From assembly GCF_000760735.1 (NCBI RefSeq), contig NZ_JMEX01000009.1, positions 959-64,958 on the forward strand: a stretch of DNA of 64,000 nucleotides. Reading direction: 5' to 3'. The first letter of the stretch is position 1; the number at the start of each line of letters is the position of its first letter. Shown one piece after another: positions 43,109 through 52,077 of the stretch. The notes under the pieces were generated by a model. It was not told the DNA's origin. It did no database searches and saw nothing but the letters and a program-made list of their open reading frames with translations. The DNA is from Rhodococcoides fascians A44A. Lineage in GTDB: Bacteria > Actinomycetota > Actinomycetes > Mycobacteriales > Mycobacteriaceae. The translations under genes were made by a program, and so were the position numbers.

Positions 43109-44674
43109 TCAGGCGCTCTGTTGAGTGTCGAACGCGTCGGGTCCGCGGAGTAGGGCCGGCGGCGCAGGTACCGAGGGGTGATCGTCGGTCTGCTCTCCTC
43201 GTTCGGTGCCGGCGACGAGGAGTCCTTTGATGGTGCGGTAGTGCACGTCGTCGAGTTCGAGTGCCCGGGTGCAGGCCGCATCGAGTCGGGTGTCGGGGTA
43301 TTTCTCGCGGAGTCGGATGATCGCCTGGATGGCGCGCAGGCGGTGGATGGCGTTGACCGTCGACAGCTCCTCGATGACTTTCGTTGCCCCGGAACCGATC
43401 TGCTCGGCTTGGCTGCGGCACCACGTGACGGTGCGCAACGTGTGTGCGACTTTGTGCGGTGGGTAGTGCTCGAAATTCGTCGACCGCCCACTCAGATGAA
43501 GAACGTGAGTGGCAGCGACAGTATCGTCGTGAAAGACCTGGACCATGTCTCCGGCGGTGCGGACGGTGACCTTCTGCCCGAGCAGTCGCCACGGCACCGA
43601 GTAGAACGCTGCGCCTGCTTTGACGTGGCAGTCCGGTGCGACAGTGCCGATCGAATATCGGACGGTCTCGAACGGGCGCACGGGGAGCGGGGCGAGGGCG
43701 GATTGTTCGATCGCCTCGAACATCGCCGACGGCGTCACGCCGTCGAGCCCGCGGTGTCGATGTTGCCCGTATACCTCGCTTGCCCAATGCAATGCCGCGG
43801 TCTGCATCTGTACGAGTGAGGTGAAGTCGCGGCCCGCCCAGAACGAGTCACGAATGTAGGGCATGGGCCGCTCGACGCGGGGTTTGTCCTTGGGTTTGCG
43901 GGCCCGGGCGGGATCGATGAGGGTGCCGTAGAAGCTCGCCAGCTCCTGATAGGCGGGGTTGATCATCGGGTCATAGAGATCGGGTCGCTCCACACCGGTT
44001 TTGAGGTTGTCGCACACCAGCCGGGCCGGGACGCCGCCGAAGAACTCGAATGCAGCGACGTGCGAGGCGTTCCACGATGTCTGGTCCATCCGGAAGACAG
44101 GTTGGACGAACATCTTTCGTGAGCACGCGAGGATCATCACGAATGCCCACACGGTCACTCGTCGGCCGAGGTTCGGGTCGAACCACATGCCGAGTTTGCC
44201 GTAGTCGATCTGTGCTTCGCTGCCCGGTTCGACGGCCCCGCGTGGGACGGTGACTTTCTCTTCGAGCCGTTGCTCGGCGAATGCCGTTGCGATGTAACGT
44301 CGTACGGTCGATTCGGAGACATCGACGTGGTGATCATCGCGAAGACGCTGCGCGATGGTAGCGACGGTGACCGGCACATCGAGTTGTTCGGTGATCCACT
44401 CGTGGTGCGGTGCGATGTGTTCCCACGTCAAGGCGCGGGCCGCGGGATCGGTCAATGCGGGGAACCACTGGCCGATGCGTTCACGCCAGAGCTGTTCGTC
44501 GAACACCTCTGCCGGTGCCGGTTCGATACCGTCGCGCACTGCTGGTTGGAGGTACTTGCGGATGGTTTTGCGGTCGATGCCCAGCGCCTGATGGATCTCG
44601 ACTTGGGATCGGCCGGCGTTCCAGTGTCGGAACATCTCGATGAGATCGTTCACGGTGAATGACTTCCTTGCCAC
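43109..44674 (-). CDS. istA: IS21 transposase IstA
   Basis: The 521-residue product has an N-terminal helix-turn-helix (VEIHQALGIDRKTIRKYL), a second DNA-binding part and an RNase H-like DDE core (the VWAFVMILACSRKMFVQP strand, then VCDNLKTGV). The C-terminal part is basic. It is full length for the family and presumably active. It starts at ATG 44674 near the right end of the IS. Confidence 0.9.
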   Translation of the reverse strand: MARKSFTVNDLIEMFRHWNAGRSQVEIHQALGIDRKTIRKYLQPAVRDGIEPAPAEVFDEQLWRERIGQWFPALTDPAARALTWEHIAPHHEWITEQLDVPVTVATIAQRLRDDHHVDVSESTVRRYIATAFAEQRLEEKVTVPRGAVEPGSEAQIDYGKLGMWFDPNLGRRVTVWAFVMILACSRKMFVQPVFRMDQTSWNASHVAAFEFFGGVPARLVCDNLKTGVERPDLYDPMINPAYQELASFYGTLIDPARARKPKDKPRVERPMPYIRDSFWAGRDFTSLVQMQTAALHWASEVYGQHRHRGLDGVTPSAMFEAIEQSALAPLPVRPFETVRYSIGTVAPDCHVKAGAAFYSVPWRLLGQKVTVRTAGDMVQVFHDDTVAATHVLHLSGRSTNFEHYPPHKVAHTLRTVTWCRSQAEQIGSGATKVIEELSTVNAIHRLRAIQAIIRLREKYPDTRLDAACTRALELDDVHYRTIKGLLVAGTERGEQTDDHPSVPAPPALLRGPDAFDTQQSA

Positions 44675-45217
44675 CTCAGGCCCCTTCCACGAGCCCTTGG
44701 CAGGACCACGTGTCAGGAGCGAACCTGAGCAGCACCCGAACCCCGCACCGACACGCCCCAGGGTGGGGAATTACGTGACAGCGGGTGAGGAATTACGTGA
44801 CGGACAACCCCTCACACCTGGGGAATTACATGACCGCTGACACGCTGCTGACAAGCGCACACATCGCCCCAGCGCAGTGTTGATTCCCCCGGCTTCTTCC
44901 TGACCGTCTTTCTGCTTTACGTCGTCGTCGCTCGTCAGGCGCGCCACAGTGGCCAGTTGGATGTACAAACGCAGTGGCCGTCGCGGAACCCGTGCAATGA
45001 TCGCGGCCGTCTCAAGCTCGCGGACACTGTCCTTGAAGTGCTGAAACGACGGATCAGTGGACGACGACCCTGCCCATCGGGTGCGTTCGGTGCTCGCCAA
45101 GTGCCGGAGAACCTCGCTACGCAGTTGACGGCGTTGCTGACTGCCGATCAGGTACTGGCCCGCAAAGGATCCGATACCGAGAGCTCCGATAATCGAGGCC
45201 ACACCACTGATATCCAT

Positions 45218-45528
45218 TTCGTAACAGTATTCGGATCCAGAACTTGGGGTCGGTTGACGCAACGTGAGTGGTGAAAAAGGAGAGATTTTTCCGTACCTAT
45301 TGCGCCTCACGCGGCAGCAGATGTTCCGACTCCCGAATATTTGCCGGTGCTCGAAGTGTCCACCTCCGCAGGCATAATCGTGGACTGTTGGAGCCGATCG
45401 ACTTTGGAATGGCGAAATTCCTCGCCTAGGGACGGTAGTGCTTCGGTCGCCGACAGATGGTCGGATCCGCGCGTGCGAATCGGAGTAGAAGGCAGTCCTA
45501 TGTGGCGATGGACCGGAGAGAGTGTGAC
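45218..45528. other. Gap between the broken gene and the TetR gene
   Basis: This 311-base gap separates the divergent split gene and the TetR gene. It should hold both promoters. I find no copy of the 18-bp palindrome seen upstream of the AfsA-like gene and no other clear operator. A GGAGAG ribosome binding site for the TetR gene lies at its right end. Confidence 0.4.
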
Positions 45529-46158
45529 ATGACGGTTGCCGATCAGAAGGTTTCGGAGCGGGAGAATGCCGAGCATCGCGCGCGTCCTCCGCAGAAACGT
45601 GCGCAACGGACCCGTGACGCGTTGATTACCGGTGCGGCTCGAACCATCGCATGTGGGGGAAGCGGCGTCACGGTCAACGACCTGATACAGGCTGCAGGGG
45701 TGACCAAAGGGGGCATGTACTTCCACTTCCCATCGAAGGACGCTGTTGTTCATGCAGTGGTCGACCAGGCTGCTCGACAATGCGAGTTCCTCCGGGCGCA
45801 TCGCCCGTCTACAGGAGACACTGTGGCCGATGTTCAGGACTTGCTCGGCGGCTACTTCACTCATGCGAAACGGTATTGGTCTCTGAGGGCAGCAGCGGTG
45901 TTGTGGACCGACCTCCACTACGAGGACGTCGCACGGGCCGCGACCTACCACCCTCTCAGGGCCGCGGTCCTGGCCCTTCTGACCAGCAACGGCAGGCTGC
46001 CGACGATATCGGTGGACACTGCCGATGCTGTCATGGCCATCGTGTGCGGCGTGACGACCACCGCCGGGCCGGGGGGCTTCGGTGACGGCGGCGATCTCGA
46101 CACCGTCCTGCGGTTGACGGGGCCCGTGATCGCGGCTGCCGGTGCAGTGGCGGTATGA
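45529..46158 (+). CDS. TetR-family regulator, gamma-butyrolactone-receptor-like
   Basis: The 209-residue product has a TetR helix-turn-helix (VTVNDLIQAAGVTKGGMYFH) followed by FPSKDAVVHAVVDQ. The phrase GVTKGxxYFHFxxK is typical of ArpA/ScbR-type receptors, which release DNA when they bind a gamma-butyrolactone. The ligand domain contains Trp in YWSLRAAAVLWTD. This makes it a good candidate receptor for the product of the AfsA-like operon 8 kb away, although the gene is not adjacent and no shared operator is evident. The start ATG 45529 has GGAGAG upstream. Confidence 0.6.
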   Translation: MTVADQKVSERENAEHRARPPQKRAQRTRDALITGAARTIACGGSGVTVNDLIQAAGVTKGGMYFHFPSKDAVVHAVVDQAARQCEFLRAHRPSTGDTVADVQDLLGGYFTHAKRYWSLRAAAVLWTDLHYEDVARAATYHPLRAAVLALLTSNGRLPTISVDTADAVMAIVCGVTTTAGPGGFGDGGDLDTVLRLTGPVIAAAGAVAV

Positions 46159-46576
46159 ACAGCGGTGGCGGGGACTCCGGGAAGCCTTGATCTCCGCCGG
46201 TTACCCGCGGCCGGTAGTGGGCGACGAGCCGGGCCAGCTCACGTTGTCGTGGGGCACCGGTGTCGGCGTACGAGAGATGTGTGTGAGCCCTTCAGGGGTG
46301 GTCGCCCGGACACCGGACGCGGTCTTTGCCTTGGGCCTGTTACGTCAGTCGGCAGCAGACTGGGTATCGCCGCTGCACCCGCTGATCGCAGAGCCGATCG
46401 TGCGCACATCCGAATCGCCCTTTCGGGTAGTCGAGCCGGTGACCAACATCGTTCGGAGCGCGTCGGTGATCCGGCGTTCGATGACGTGCCAGGTGAGTTT
46501 CCTGGGCTGTCAGTGTGCGGCGTTGTACGCCTCTTCGATGTCGGTGGGGATGCGGCCTCGATCGCCGATCTCGTGA
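46142..46576 (+). CDS. Hypothetical protein, possibly truncated at its 3' end
   Basis: A frame from GTG 46142 overlaps the TetR stop by 17 bases. The first 120 residues look genuine (EQRWRGLREALISAGYPRPV; REMCVSPSGVVARTPDAVFA; DWVSPLHPLIAEPIVR), but the last 25 overlap the end of lsr2 on the other strand and lose any pattern. It may have been cut when lsr2 arrived. Family unknown. Confidence 0.45.
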   Translation: MQWRYEQRWRGLREALISAGYPRPVVGDEPGQLTLSWGTGVGVREMCVSPSGVVARTPDAVFALGLLRQSAADWVSPLHPLIAEPIVRTSESPFRVVEPVTNIVRSASVIRRSMTCQVSFLGCQCAALYASSMSVGMRPRSPIS

Positions 46577-46875
46577 CCGTTGTCCGCCGCCCACTGCCGA
46601 ATTGCGCGAGTCTGCGCCGGGTCACGCTTGGCCGGTGTCCCGGCTGTCGAAGGCGTCGACGCGGTTGCGGGGAAGGGTTTACGTTTGCGTCCGCCAACCC
46701 GCGCGGCGTGCTTGATGTAGTAGTCGAGCTTTCTGTGAAACTCGCTGGCGTTCTTTGCTTTCAAGTCGATCACGTACTCGACGCCCTGGACCGCGAACTC
46801 GATCGTTTCACCGGAGTCGTCGATGACCGATCCGTCGATGTCGTCGACCAATTGAATCGTTTCTAGCTTGGCCAC
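46510..46875 (-). CDS. lsr2: Lsr2 nucleoid-associated silencer
   Basis: The 121-residue product has the N-terminal dimerisation part (TIQLVDDIDGSVIDDSGETI, VEYVIDLKAKNASEFHRKLDYYI) and the C-terminal DNA-binding part with the AT-hook-like RG dipeptide (AADNGHEIGDRGRIPTDIEE). Lsr2 binds AT-rich DNA and silences acquired genes, so a plasmid copy may mask the plasmid from the host. The start is GTG 46875 because ATG is absent in this frame at that point. A decayed copy lies at 31690-31925. Confidence 0.9.
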   Translation of the reverse strand: MAKLETIQLVDDIDGSVIDDSGETIEFAVQGVEYVIDLKAKNASEFHRKLDYYIKHAARVGGRKRKPFPATASTPSTAGTPAKRDPAQTRAIRQWAADNGHEIGDRGRIPTDIEEAYNAAH

Positions 46876-46913
46876 AGTGAAGAAACCCTCTCGCAAAAAT
46901 GTATGGAAGACAG

Positions 46914-47525
46914 CTAAGTGAGCGTATAACGGGTCTGCGTGGTCGTGACAACTGTGGGTGCGGCGCGCGTGGTTCGGATGCAGGATCGAGAGAGTGCGAT
47001 TATGGGCAGCGCTCCATTCGTGGTCGGCGATGAAGCCCAAGTTACTAGTCGGGCGATGACGTCGACGCCGTCGAATGTCTGGTTGTGCTGTTCTGACGAC
47101 CGTTCGATCAGGGAAATGAGGCGGACCAGCCCTTCCGCGTATCGGGCCAGGGTCCGCGGCGAGAGGTCGTAAAATCGGTACACCCATATCGTCCCGGAAG
47201 TGGCCTCGTTGAGAACGCGCGCGGCCGTGCGCGGATCGATGACAACGCTGCCGCCTACATCAGAGGGGTCGTATTCGCCCGTGTCGGCGGGTCCTTCGAC
47301 ATTCTGCGCGTAGTAGCCCACAACGTTGGTCGCGTCTGTGTAGCGGTACCTCTTCGCTTTCAGTGCGCGGAGCAGGAAGCCCTCGTAGATGTAGTTGTCA
47401 CCACGCTTGGTGGGGTAGACCGTGCCGTCGTTGTATCCCTGATACGCACTACGCTGATCATCAGCGACATCGACGCCGCCGAACCCCCTGATCAGGATTA
47501 ACGGTCGGCATTTTATTTCGCCCAT
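46914..47525 (-). pseudogene. Truncated alpha/beta hydrolase-like gene
   Basis: The ATG at 47525 follows GGAGGTTCAG. The product starts like an esterase/lipase (RPLILIRGFGGVDVADDQRS; NYIYEGFLLRALKAKRYRY; GTIWVYRFYDLSPRTLARYA), but the sequence after DGVDVIA changes character and never reaches the GHSxGG nucleophile motif, His or Asp. The gene was probably joined to foreign sequence near 47050. The function is lost or unknown. Confidence 0.6.
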
Positions 47526-47838
47526 CTGAACCTCCACGAGTGTTCGTCGCAGCAGGCACATGCCCCCGCTGTAACTCGTCGTCCTTGACTCAAATCGACG
47601 GGTGGAGATACCTGAGGTGCAACCGCGAACCCGCTGAGCTGGTCGTTGCGGCCAGGCCGCTTCTGATGGTCCTCGTGTTGGGGGGCGATGTCACTGGTAG
47701 TTAGGGCTGACAACCGTTTGAACGGCAGACCCGTTGGCCTGCGGATGAGAATTCGAGCTGTTCGTGGTGTCCGGTCCTGACGCTAGTGTGCATCGACAGA
47801 GACAGCCAACAGGGGCCTTGGCCTATCGGTGGGGGTGA
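47526..47838. other. Gap between divergent genes
   Basis: This 313-base gap lies between the truncated hydrolase (minus) and the small gene at 47839 (plus). No frame, repeat or clear hairpin stands out. A GGTGGGGGTGA purine run at its right end is the likely ribosome binding site for the small gene. Confidence 0.4.
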
Positions 47839-48009
47839 ATGATCATGCGAGACAAGAGCGGTGGAGATGTGAACGTCGACGGAAGCGGGGACGCCGTAGG
47901 ACACGTCGTGGACAGGTTCGCCGCGGTGATGACCGAATTCGACGTCGATACTGCCGGCGTGGGTGTGCCGTGTATCGATTCGGTGTGGCAGGGGGAGTTG
48001 CGGGGATGA
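47839..48009 (+). CDS. Small acidic protein, 56 aa
   Basis: The frame starts at ATG 47839 (or ATG 47845) after a purine-rich site and ends at 48007-48009, overlapping the next ATG (ATGA). The product is acidic and hydrophilic (DKSGGDVNVDGSGDAVGHVV). The coupling to the exonuclease-like gene supports it. Function unknown. Confidence 0.55.
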   Translation: MIMRDKSGGDVNVDGSGDAVGHVVDRFAAVMTEFDVDTAGVGVPCIDSVWQGELRG

Positions 48010-48578
48010 GGGGCCGGCAGCTCGTCGTTGTTGACGTCCACACCACGGGGCCGTCGTTCGAGGCTCACGAGGCCTTCGAGCTCGCCGCGATCGACGGTGC
48101 ATCCGGGAGGGTGTGGGATCTCGCGCTGCCTTTGACATCGGCACAGCTCGAACGGGCGGATTCAACATTCCTGCAGCTCAGCGGATACCACCGTCGACGG
48201 CTGGTGGAAAAGGCGCAGCATGACGCGTTGACCATTGGAACGGAGCTCGCGGCGCTCAGTGATGTGTTGGCTGGAAACACGCTCGGCGGCGCAGATCCGG
48301 AGATCCATGCGGCATTTTTGAGCAAGGTCTTTCACCGGCATGGTGTCCGGTCGCGTTGGCACCACCTGCCCGCAGATATCGCGGCGTTGACCGCCGGTGC
48401 CCATGGGATCCCCGCAACCAACATTCCGCGGCTGGAGGTGTGCTGCGAATTGTGGAATGTGCAGCTCGCGGAATTTCCTTCGGCGCTGGATCGGGCGCAC
48501 GCTGTCGCCGATTGCTTCGCGGCGTTCGACCGCAGAAGCGGACGGGAATCGGTGTCGGCAACGCTCAGAGGCGAGTAG
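48006..48578 (+). CDS. DnaQ-like exonuclease-fold protein with altered active site
   Basis: The 190-residue product matches the DEDD exonuclease outline: ExoI-like LVVVDVHTTG (about residues 6-15), a later GADPEIHAAFL with Asp, and a final AHAVADCFAAF with the H and D of ExoIII. In ExoI the expected glutamate (DxE) is histidine, so one metal ligand is lost. Activity is therefore doubtful; it may bind nucleic acid only. It is coupled to the 56-aa gene upstream. Confidence 0.6.
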   Translation: MRGRQLVVVDVHTTGPSFEAHEAFELAAIDGASGRVWDLALPLTSAQLERADSTFLQLSGYHRRRLVEKAQHDALTIGTELAALSDVLAGNTLGGADPEIHAAFLSKVFHRHGVRSRWHHLPADIAALTAGAHGIPATNIPRLEVCCELWNVQLAEFPSALDRAHAVADCFAAFDRRSGRESVSATLRGE

Positions 48579-48680
48579 GTGTTGAAGCAGCCGCTTATTG
48601 CGCTGGGCCACACCTGAGCCCCGCAGTTCTGTCTCGGTAGTCACGCTATCGCAGGCGGCGAATCCAGACGAATGGTATTC

Positions 48681-48698
48681 TACGAGTTAATACTCGTA
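48681..48698. promoter_or_regulatory. TACGAGY-type operator in front of the DedA gene
   Basis: TACGAGTTAATACTCGTA is an 18-bp inverted repeat with 7-base arms. It shares the TACGAGY-N4-RCTCGT pattern with the two palindromes between the MMPL and TetR genes at 59026-59070. The TetR protein encoded at 59099 is the natural candidate to bind it. Confidence 0.65.
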
Positions 48699-48738
48699 TT
48701 TGATGGCAGCGGCCGTCACCGTTGGACGTGGGGATCTG

Positions 48739-49473
48739 ATGGATCTGTTCATCGATGTCATAGCCTCAATCGCTTCCTGGTGTGCTCCGATGGTTCTGCT
48801 CGTGGCTGCCGCAATCCTCTTGGTGGAATCCGGCTTGCTCGTCGGGTTTCTCCTCCCGGGTACTGGCACGGTTCTGGCGGTCGGTGCTCTCGTGGGGCTG
48901 GGCGAACTTGATCCCGTCGTGACGGCGATCGTCCTGATCGCTTCGTCGACAGCAGGGGCTCAGCTGGCCTTTCGGTCCATCAGGCGTGGATCGTGTCGCG
49001 CTGATATCGCCGGCGCAGGCCGCTTTGCGCGCCTGATCAACAGGGTGCTTGCTCGGGCACGTCAGTTGTTTTCGGGGGATGCGCGCGTCGGGACAGTGAC
49101 CACGCATTTCGTCGGAGGCGCGAGGACCTTGGGGCCACGTCTCGCTGCGGGTTCCTCGTTGTCGTTCTCGAGGTTCGCGGTGTTGAATATCGTCGCCGCA
49201 ACCGTGTGGGTCACTCTTCTGTTGACCACGGGAAGCGTGTTGGGAGCCAACCCCGCGTGGATCCCCTGGGCCACTGGCGCTTTCGTCGTGGCCGTAGTTG
49301 GAGTCATCGCAATTCGGGCATTTCGGCGCAGTGACGCTCCGGTTCCCGGCGGCACAATTCCCGCCCGTCGATCTGATCGACGGGGCGGGAATGCGGCTGT
49401 GCCGTGCAGTTGTGCCCGTGTCATTCGCGGCCGGCTGATACCCAACTCATGTCGGGTGCTCGGGTTCCGGTGA
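48739..49473 (+). CDS. DedA-family membrane protein
   Basis: The 244-residue product has DedA (SNARE-associated) features: IASWCAPMVLLVAAAILLVE, the GLLVGFLLPGTG motif, a conserved region with FVGGARTLGPRLAAGSSLSF, and a further helix pair near the end. DedA proteins affect membrane lipid transport, cell envelope and drug resistance. I chose ATG 48739, preceded by GGGGATCTG; TTG 48700 and ATG 48703 lie close to the operator. Its 3' end overlaps the aldo/keto reductase gene (opposite strand) by 53 bases. Confidence 0.7.
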   Translation: MDLFIDVIASIASWCAPMVLLVAAAILLVESGLLVGFLLPGTGTVLAVGALVGLGELDPVVTAIVLIASSTAGAQLAFRSIRRGSCRADIAGAGRFARLINRVLARARQLFSGDARVGTVTTHFVGGARTLGPRLAAGSSLSFSRFAVLNIVAATVWVTLLLTTGSVLGANPAWIPWATGAFVVAVVGVIAIRAFRRSDAPVPGGTIPARRSDRRGGNAAVPCSCARVIRGRLIPNSCRVLGFR

Positions 49474-50419
49474 CGGCGTCGGCGAGGGTGTCGAGGACGG
49501 CGAGCTGGTCCGCGGTGAGTTCGATGTGCACCGAGCCCGCGTTTTCGGTGACCCGATCCGCATTCCGAGTGCCGGGTATCGGAACGACGGGCAGCGCGAA
49601 CTGTGTACCTTTCACCCGTAGCCACGCCAATGCGATCTGGGCGGGCGTGGATCCGTGCTGTGACGCGATGTCTGTCAATGGGGCGAGGGCGTCGGTGTTC
49701 GTTTCGAATGCGTCGAGTTGAAAGCGGGGTAGATACCGCCGAAAGTCGTTGTCGCCGAGCTGTTCCTGTTTCACTTTTCCGGTGAGCATTCCGCGTCCCA
49801 GTGGGGAGTAGGGAACGAATCCGATGCCGAGTCGAGCTGCGGTCGGGACGATGGCGTTCTCGACGTCGCGGCTGAACAAGCTCCATTCGGACTGGACCGC
49901 GGCGAGCGGATGGGTCCGGTGCGCTCGTTCTAGTTCGGGGGCGGTTACTTCCGATACTCCGATGTGCCGGACTTTTCCGTCGGCGATGAGCTCGGCCATC
50001 GCTCCGATGGTGTCGTCGATCGGGATGTGTGGGTCGACCCGGTGAAGGTAGTAGAGGTCGACGACGTCCACGTCGAGGCGACGCAGGCTGTTGTCGATGC
50101 ACTGGCGGACGTAAGCCCTGTCTCCGCGGCTTCTGCGGCCGGGTTCGGTTACGGAGGTATCGATACCGAATTTGGTGGCGACGGTGACCTCGTCGCGACG
50201 GTCGGCGAGGAGTCTGCCGATCAGTTCCTCGTTGGTCCCGAGGCCGTACACATCTGCGGTGTCGATGAAGTCGATGCCGAGGTTGACGGCGTGATGCAGG
50301 GTCTTCAGTGCTTGGTCGGGGTCGGATTCGCCGTACATCGAGGTCAATGCCATGCCGCCGAATCCGAGTGCGGATACTTCGAGGCCTGTTCCGAGGTTCA
50401 CGTGTGGGAAGTCGGTCAT
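49421..50419 (-). CDS. Aldo/keto reductase
   Basis: The 332-residue NADPH-dependent reductase has the aldo/keto reductase order: GFGGMALTSMYG, FIDTADVYG with catalytic D and Y, VATKFGID with K, and DLYYLHRVDP with H. It is a TIM-barrel enzyme of the short-chain carbonyl reducer group. Its ATG overlaps the monooxygenase stop, making it the last gene of the five-gene operon. In gamma-butyrolactone pathways a keto group is reduced late; this enzyme could do that, though SDR-type enzymes do so in known cases. Confidence 0.85.
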   Translation of the reverse strand: MTDFPHVNLGTGLEVSALGFGGMALTSMYGESDPDQALKTLHHAVNLGIDFIDTADVYGLGTNEELIGRLLADRRDEVTVATKFGIDTSVTEPGRRSRGDRAYVRQCIDNSLRRLDVDVVDLYYLHRVDPHIPIDDTIGAMAELIADGKVRHIGVSEVTAPELERAHRTHPLAAVQSEWSLFSRDVENAIVPTAARLGIGFVPYSPLGRGMLTGKVKQEQLGDNDFRRYLPRFQLDAFETNTDALAPLTDIASQHGSTPAQIALAWLRVKGTQFALPVVPIPGTRNADRVTENAGSVHIELTADQLAVLDTLADAVTGTRAPDMSWVSAGRE

Positions 50420-52077
50420 GATGCTGTCTCCTTGGAGGCGCTCGTTTCGGGTCGACCGCGTTCGACTGCCTGTGTGTCCGCGGGTCCGGCCACTGCGGTG
50501 AGGTAGGTCCGTATGGCTGCAGGGTTCTGCAGCGAGCCGGTCATGCCCACTATGCGGTCGGGACGCACGACAGCGACACCGCCCTGTCCGAGCTCGCTCG
50601 AAACGATCTCGTGGGTGTCGATCACGGTGGGAGTTGCGCTCAGAAGTGTGGTGGGGGAGTGGACCACGACCACGACGTGCAGCCGCGACCCCCACGAGTC
50701 GAGGATGGCATGTAAGGCCCGGAGTTCGTCGATACTGGTGATGGTGGCCAGCGCCAGGACTCGTCGGTCATCGAGGAGGTCGGGCAGCAACTTGTCGACC
50801 TCTCCGTCGAACTGGACGGGATGCGGGGGCAGGAACTTGCCCGGCGAGATGGTTCGACCGCGCCCGCCCCCGCGGGCCACTGACGGGCCGTAGGCCGTAT
50901 CGATCTGCGCCAGTTGAGGAACGACACGCCGGGTGAGGAGCCCTGTCGCCGAGAGGATTCCGAGGATTCGGTCGCGGATCCACCGCGAAACGGCAGCACG
51001 AGTTGTCCACAGTTTCGTCTGAAGATCGGTCATCGCGGCGACCGATTCTGCGACGGGTCGTCGTTCGAGTTCATATGTTTCGAGTAGTGCTGCATCGGCT
51101 CCGTCGACCGCTACTGCTGCAAGTTTCCACGCGAGATTCGCCGCGTCCTGTATTCCGGTGTTCATACCTTGACCTCCCGCAGGACTGTGAATATGTGCAG
51201 CGTCGCCGGCAAGGATGAATCGGCCCGACACGTAGCGCGAGGACAGTCTCCGGTGTACTCGAAAGTCGCTCTGCCAAAGCACATTACTGACCCGGAAGCG
51301 GCCGAGGCCGCGTTGGCCGAGCATGATGTTGGCGCGATCGGTGATCTGAGTCGGCGGTATGAGCGCAGGGGAAGCGGACTGACGGTGTCCGAGAAATACC
51401 CGGTGTCCACCACCTGGGAGCGGGACGACGACCGTCACCCCGTCCGGGTGGAGATGGTACTGAGCCTCCCCGACCGACCCATCGGTTTCTAGGGTGCCGT
51501 CCACCAGCAGAAAAGCGTCGTCGTAGCTGTCGCCGTCGAAGTCGATGGCCGCTGTTTTCCGCACGGTGCTGTGTGCACCGTCGGTGCCCACGATCCACTC
51601 TGCTGTTGTGGTGAAGCGGATTCCGCTCGGACCGACCAATGACGCCCTCGCCCCGTCGCTGGGCCCGGCAGGGTCCGGATCGAGGGCACCGAGGAACTTG
51701 TGCCGCCAGCGGACCGTACCTCCCAGCGCCTGGTAGAGCTCGAGGAGAGCTGCCTCGACGAGGGGCTGCGGAAGGGACAGTGGTTTGTGCAGGCCGGGCT
51801 GGTCGAGGCCGGTGAAGTCGACGTGGCCGATCTGTGACCCTTTCGACCAGTACGACGCTCGGTCGAGAGTGACGCCGGCATCGAATACCGCGGGATCGAC
51901 ACCGAGGATGCGCAGGCTCTCCTGGGCGGCACTCCAGAGTACGAGGGCTTTCGGTTCGGTCGAGGGCCCCGACTTGCCGTCGATAATCATGTGGTCGACG
52001 TTCCTGCGGGCGAGCTCGCAAGCAAGCGTCAGACCTGTGGGGCCCGCGCCGACGATGAGGACGGTGTGCTCGGTCAT
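50416..52077 (-). CDS. FAD-dependent aromatic-hydroxylase-type monooxygenase
   Basis: The 553-residue product is of the PHBH/PheA class: the FAD-binding GAGPTGL motif (residues 10-16), GTDGAHSTVR and the GRFILAGDAAHIHSPAGGQG fingerprint. A C-terminal thioredoxin-like part is present. Substrate unknown; it could hydroxylate or oxidise a small signal or a degradation intermediate. It starts at ATG 52077 overlapping the MFS stop (ATGA) and ends overlapping the reductase start. Confidence 0.8.
   Translation of the reverse strand: MTEHTVLIVGAGPTGLTLACELARRNVDHMIIDGKSGPSTEPKALVLWSAAQESLRILGVDPAVFDAGVTLDRASYWSKGSQIGHVDFTGLDQPGLHKPLSLPQPLVEAALLELYQALGGTVRWRHKFLGALDPDPAGPSDGARASLVGPSGIRFTTTAEWIVGTDGAHSTVRKTAAIDFDGDSYDDAFLLVDGTLETDGSVGEAQYHLHPDGVTVVVPLPGGGHRVFLGHRQSASPALIPPTQITDRANIMLGQRGLGRFRVSNVLWQSDFRVHRRLSSRYVSGRFILAGDAAHIHSPAGGQGMNTGIQDAANLAWKLAAVAVDGADAALLETYELERRPVAESVAAMTDLQTKLWTTRAAVSRWIRDRILGILSATGLLTRRVVPQLAQIDTAYGPSVARGGGRGRTISPGKFLPPHPVQFDGEVDKLLPDLLDDRRVLALATITSIDELRALHAILDSWGSRLHVVVVVHSPTTLLSATPTVIDTHEIVSSELGQGGVAVVRPDRIVGMTGSLQNPAAIRTYLTAVAGPADTQAVERGRPETSASKETAS

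Larger units (their letters stand above)
42201..44842. mobile_element. IS21-family insertion sequence, intact
   Basis: The 2642-base element starts with TGTCGACGGTCGCGTAATTC and its other end reads, inverted, TGTCAGCGGTCATGTAATTC: matching ends beginning with TG. As usual in IS21, several TAATTCCCCAGG-type repeats lie inside each end. The flanks carry a 6-base direct repeat CGCTGC (42195-42200 and 44843-44848), typical of target duplication. It holds istA and istB on the minus strand, both open. Confidence 0.9.
42048..45217 (-). pseudogene. Membrane-anchored protein gene split by IS21 insertion
   Basis: The 5' part (45217 to 44843) encodes MDISGVASIIGALGIGSFAG and a soluble part ending RCVRLSAA. 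The 3' part lies beyond the IS at 42194-42048. Joining them after removing the IS and one 6-base duplicate gives one 173-residue frame continuing QLSRLMWSPWLARAGMKRRV and ending RAKQFHTYY, stop. The joined length is exactly 174 codons including the stop. One N-terminal membrane helix and a helical C-terminus are visible. Function unknown; the broken gene now ends inside the IS. Confidence 0.85.

Noticed and set aside
43178-43819. Plus-strand frame opposite istA
   Set aside because: Antisense shadow of a well-supported transposase.
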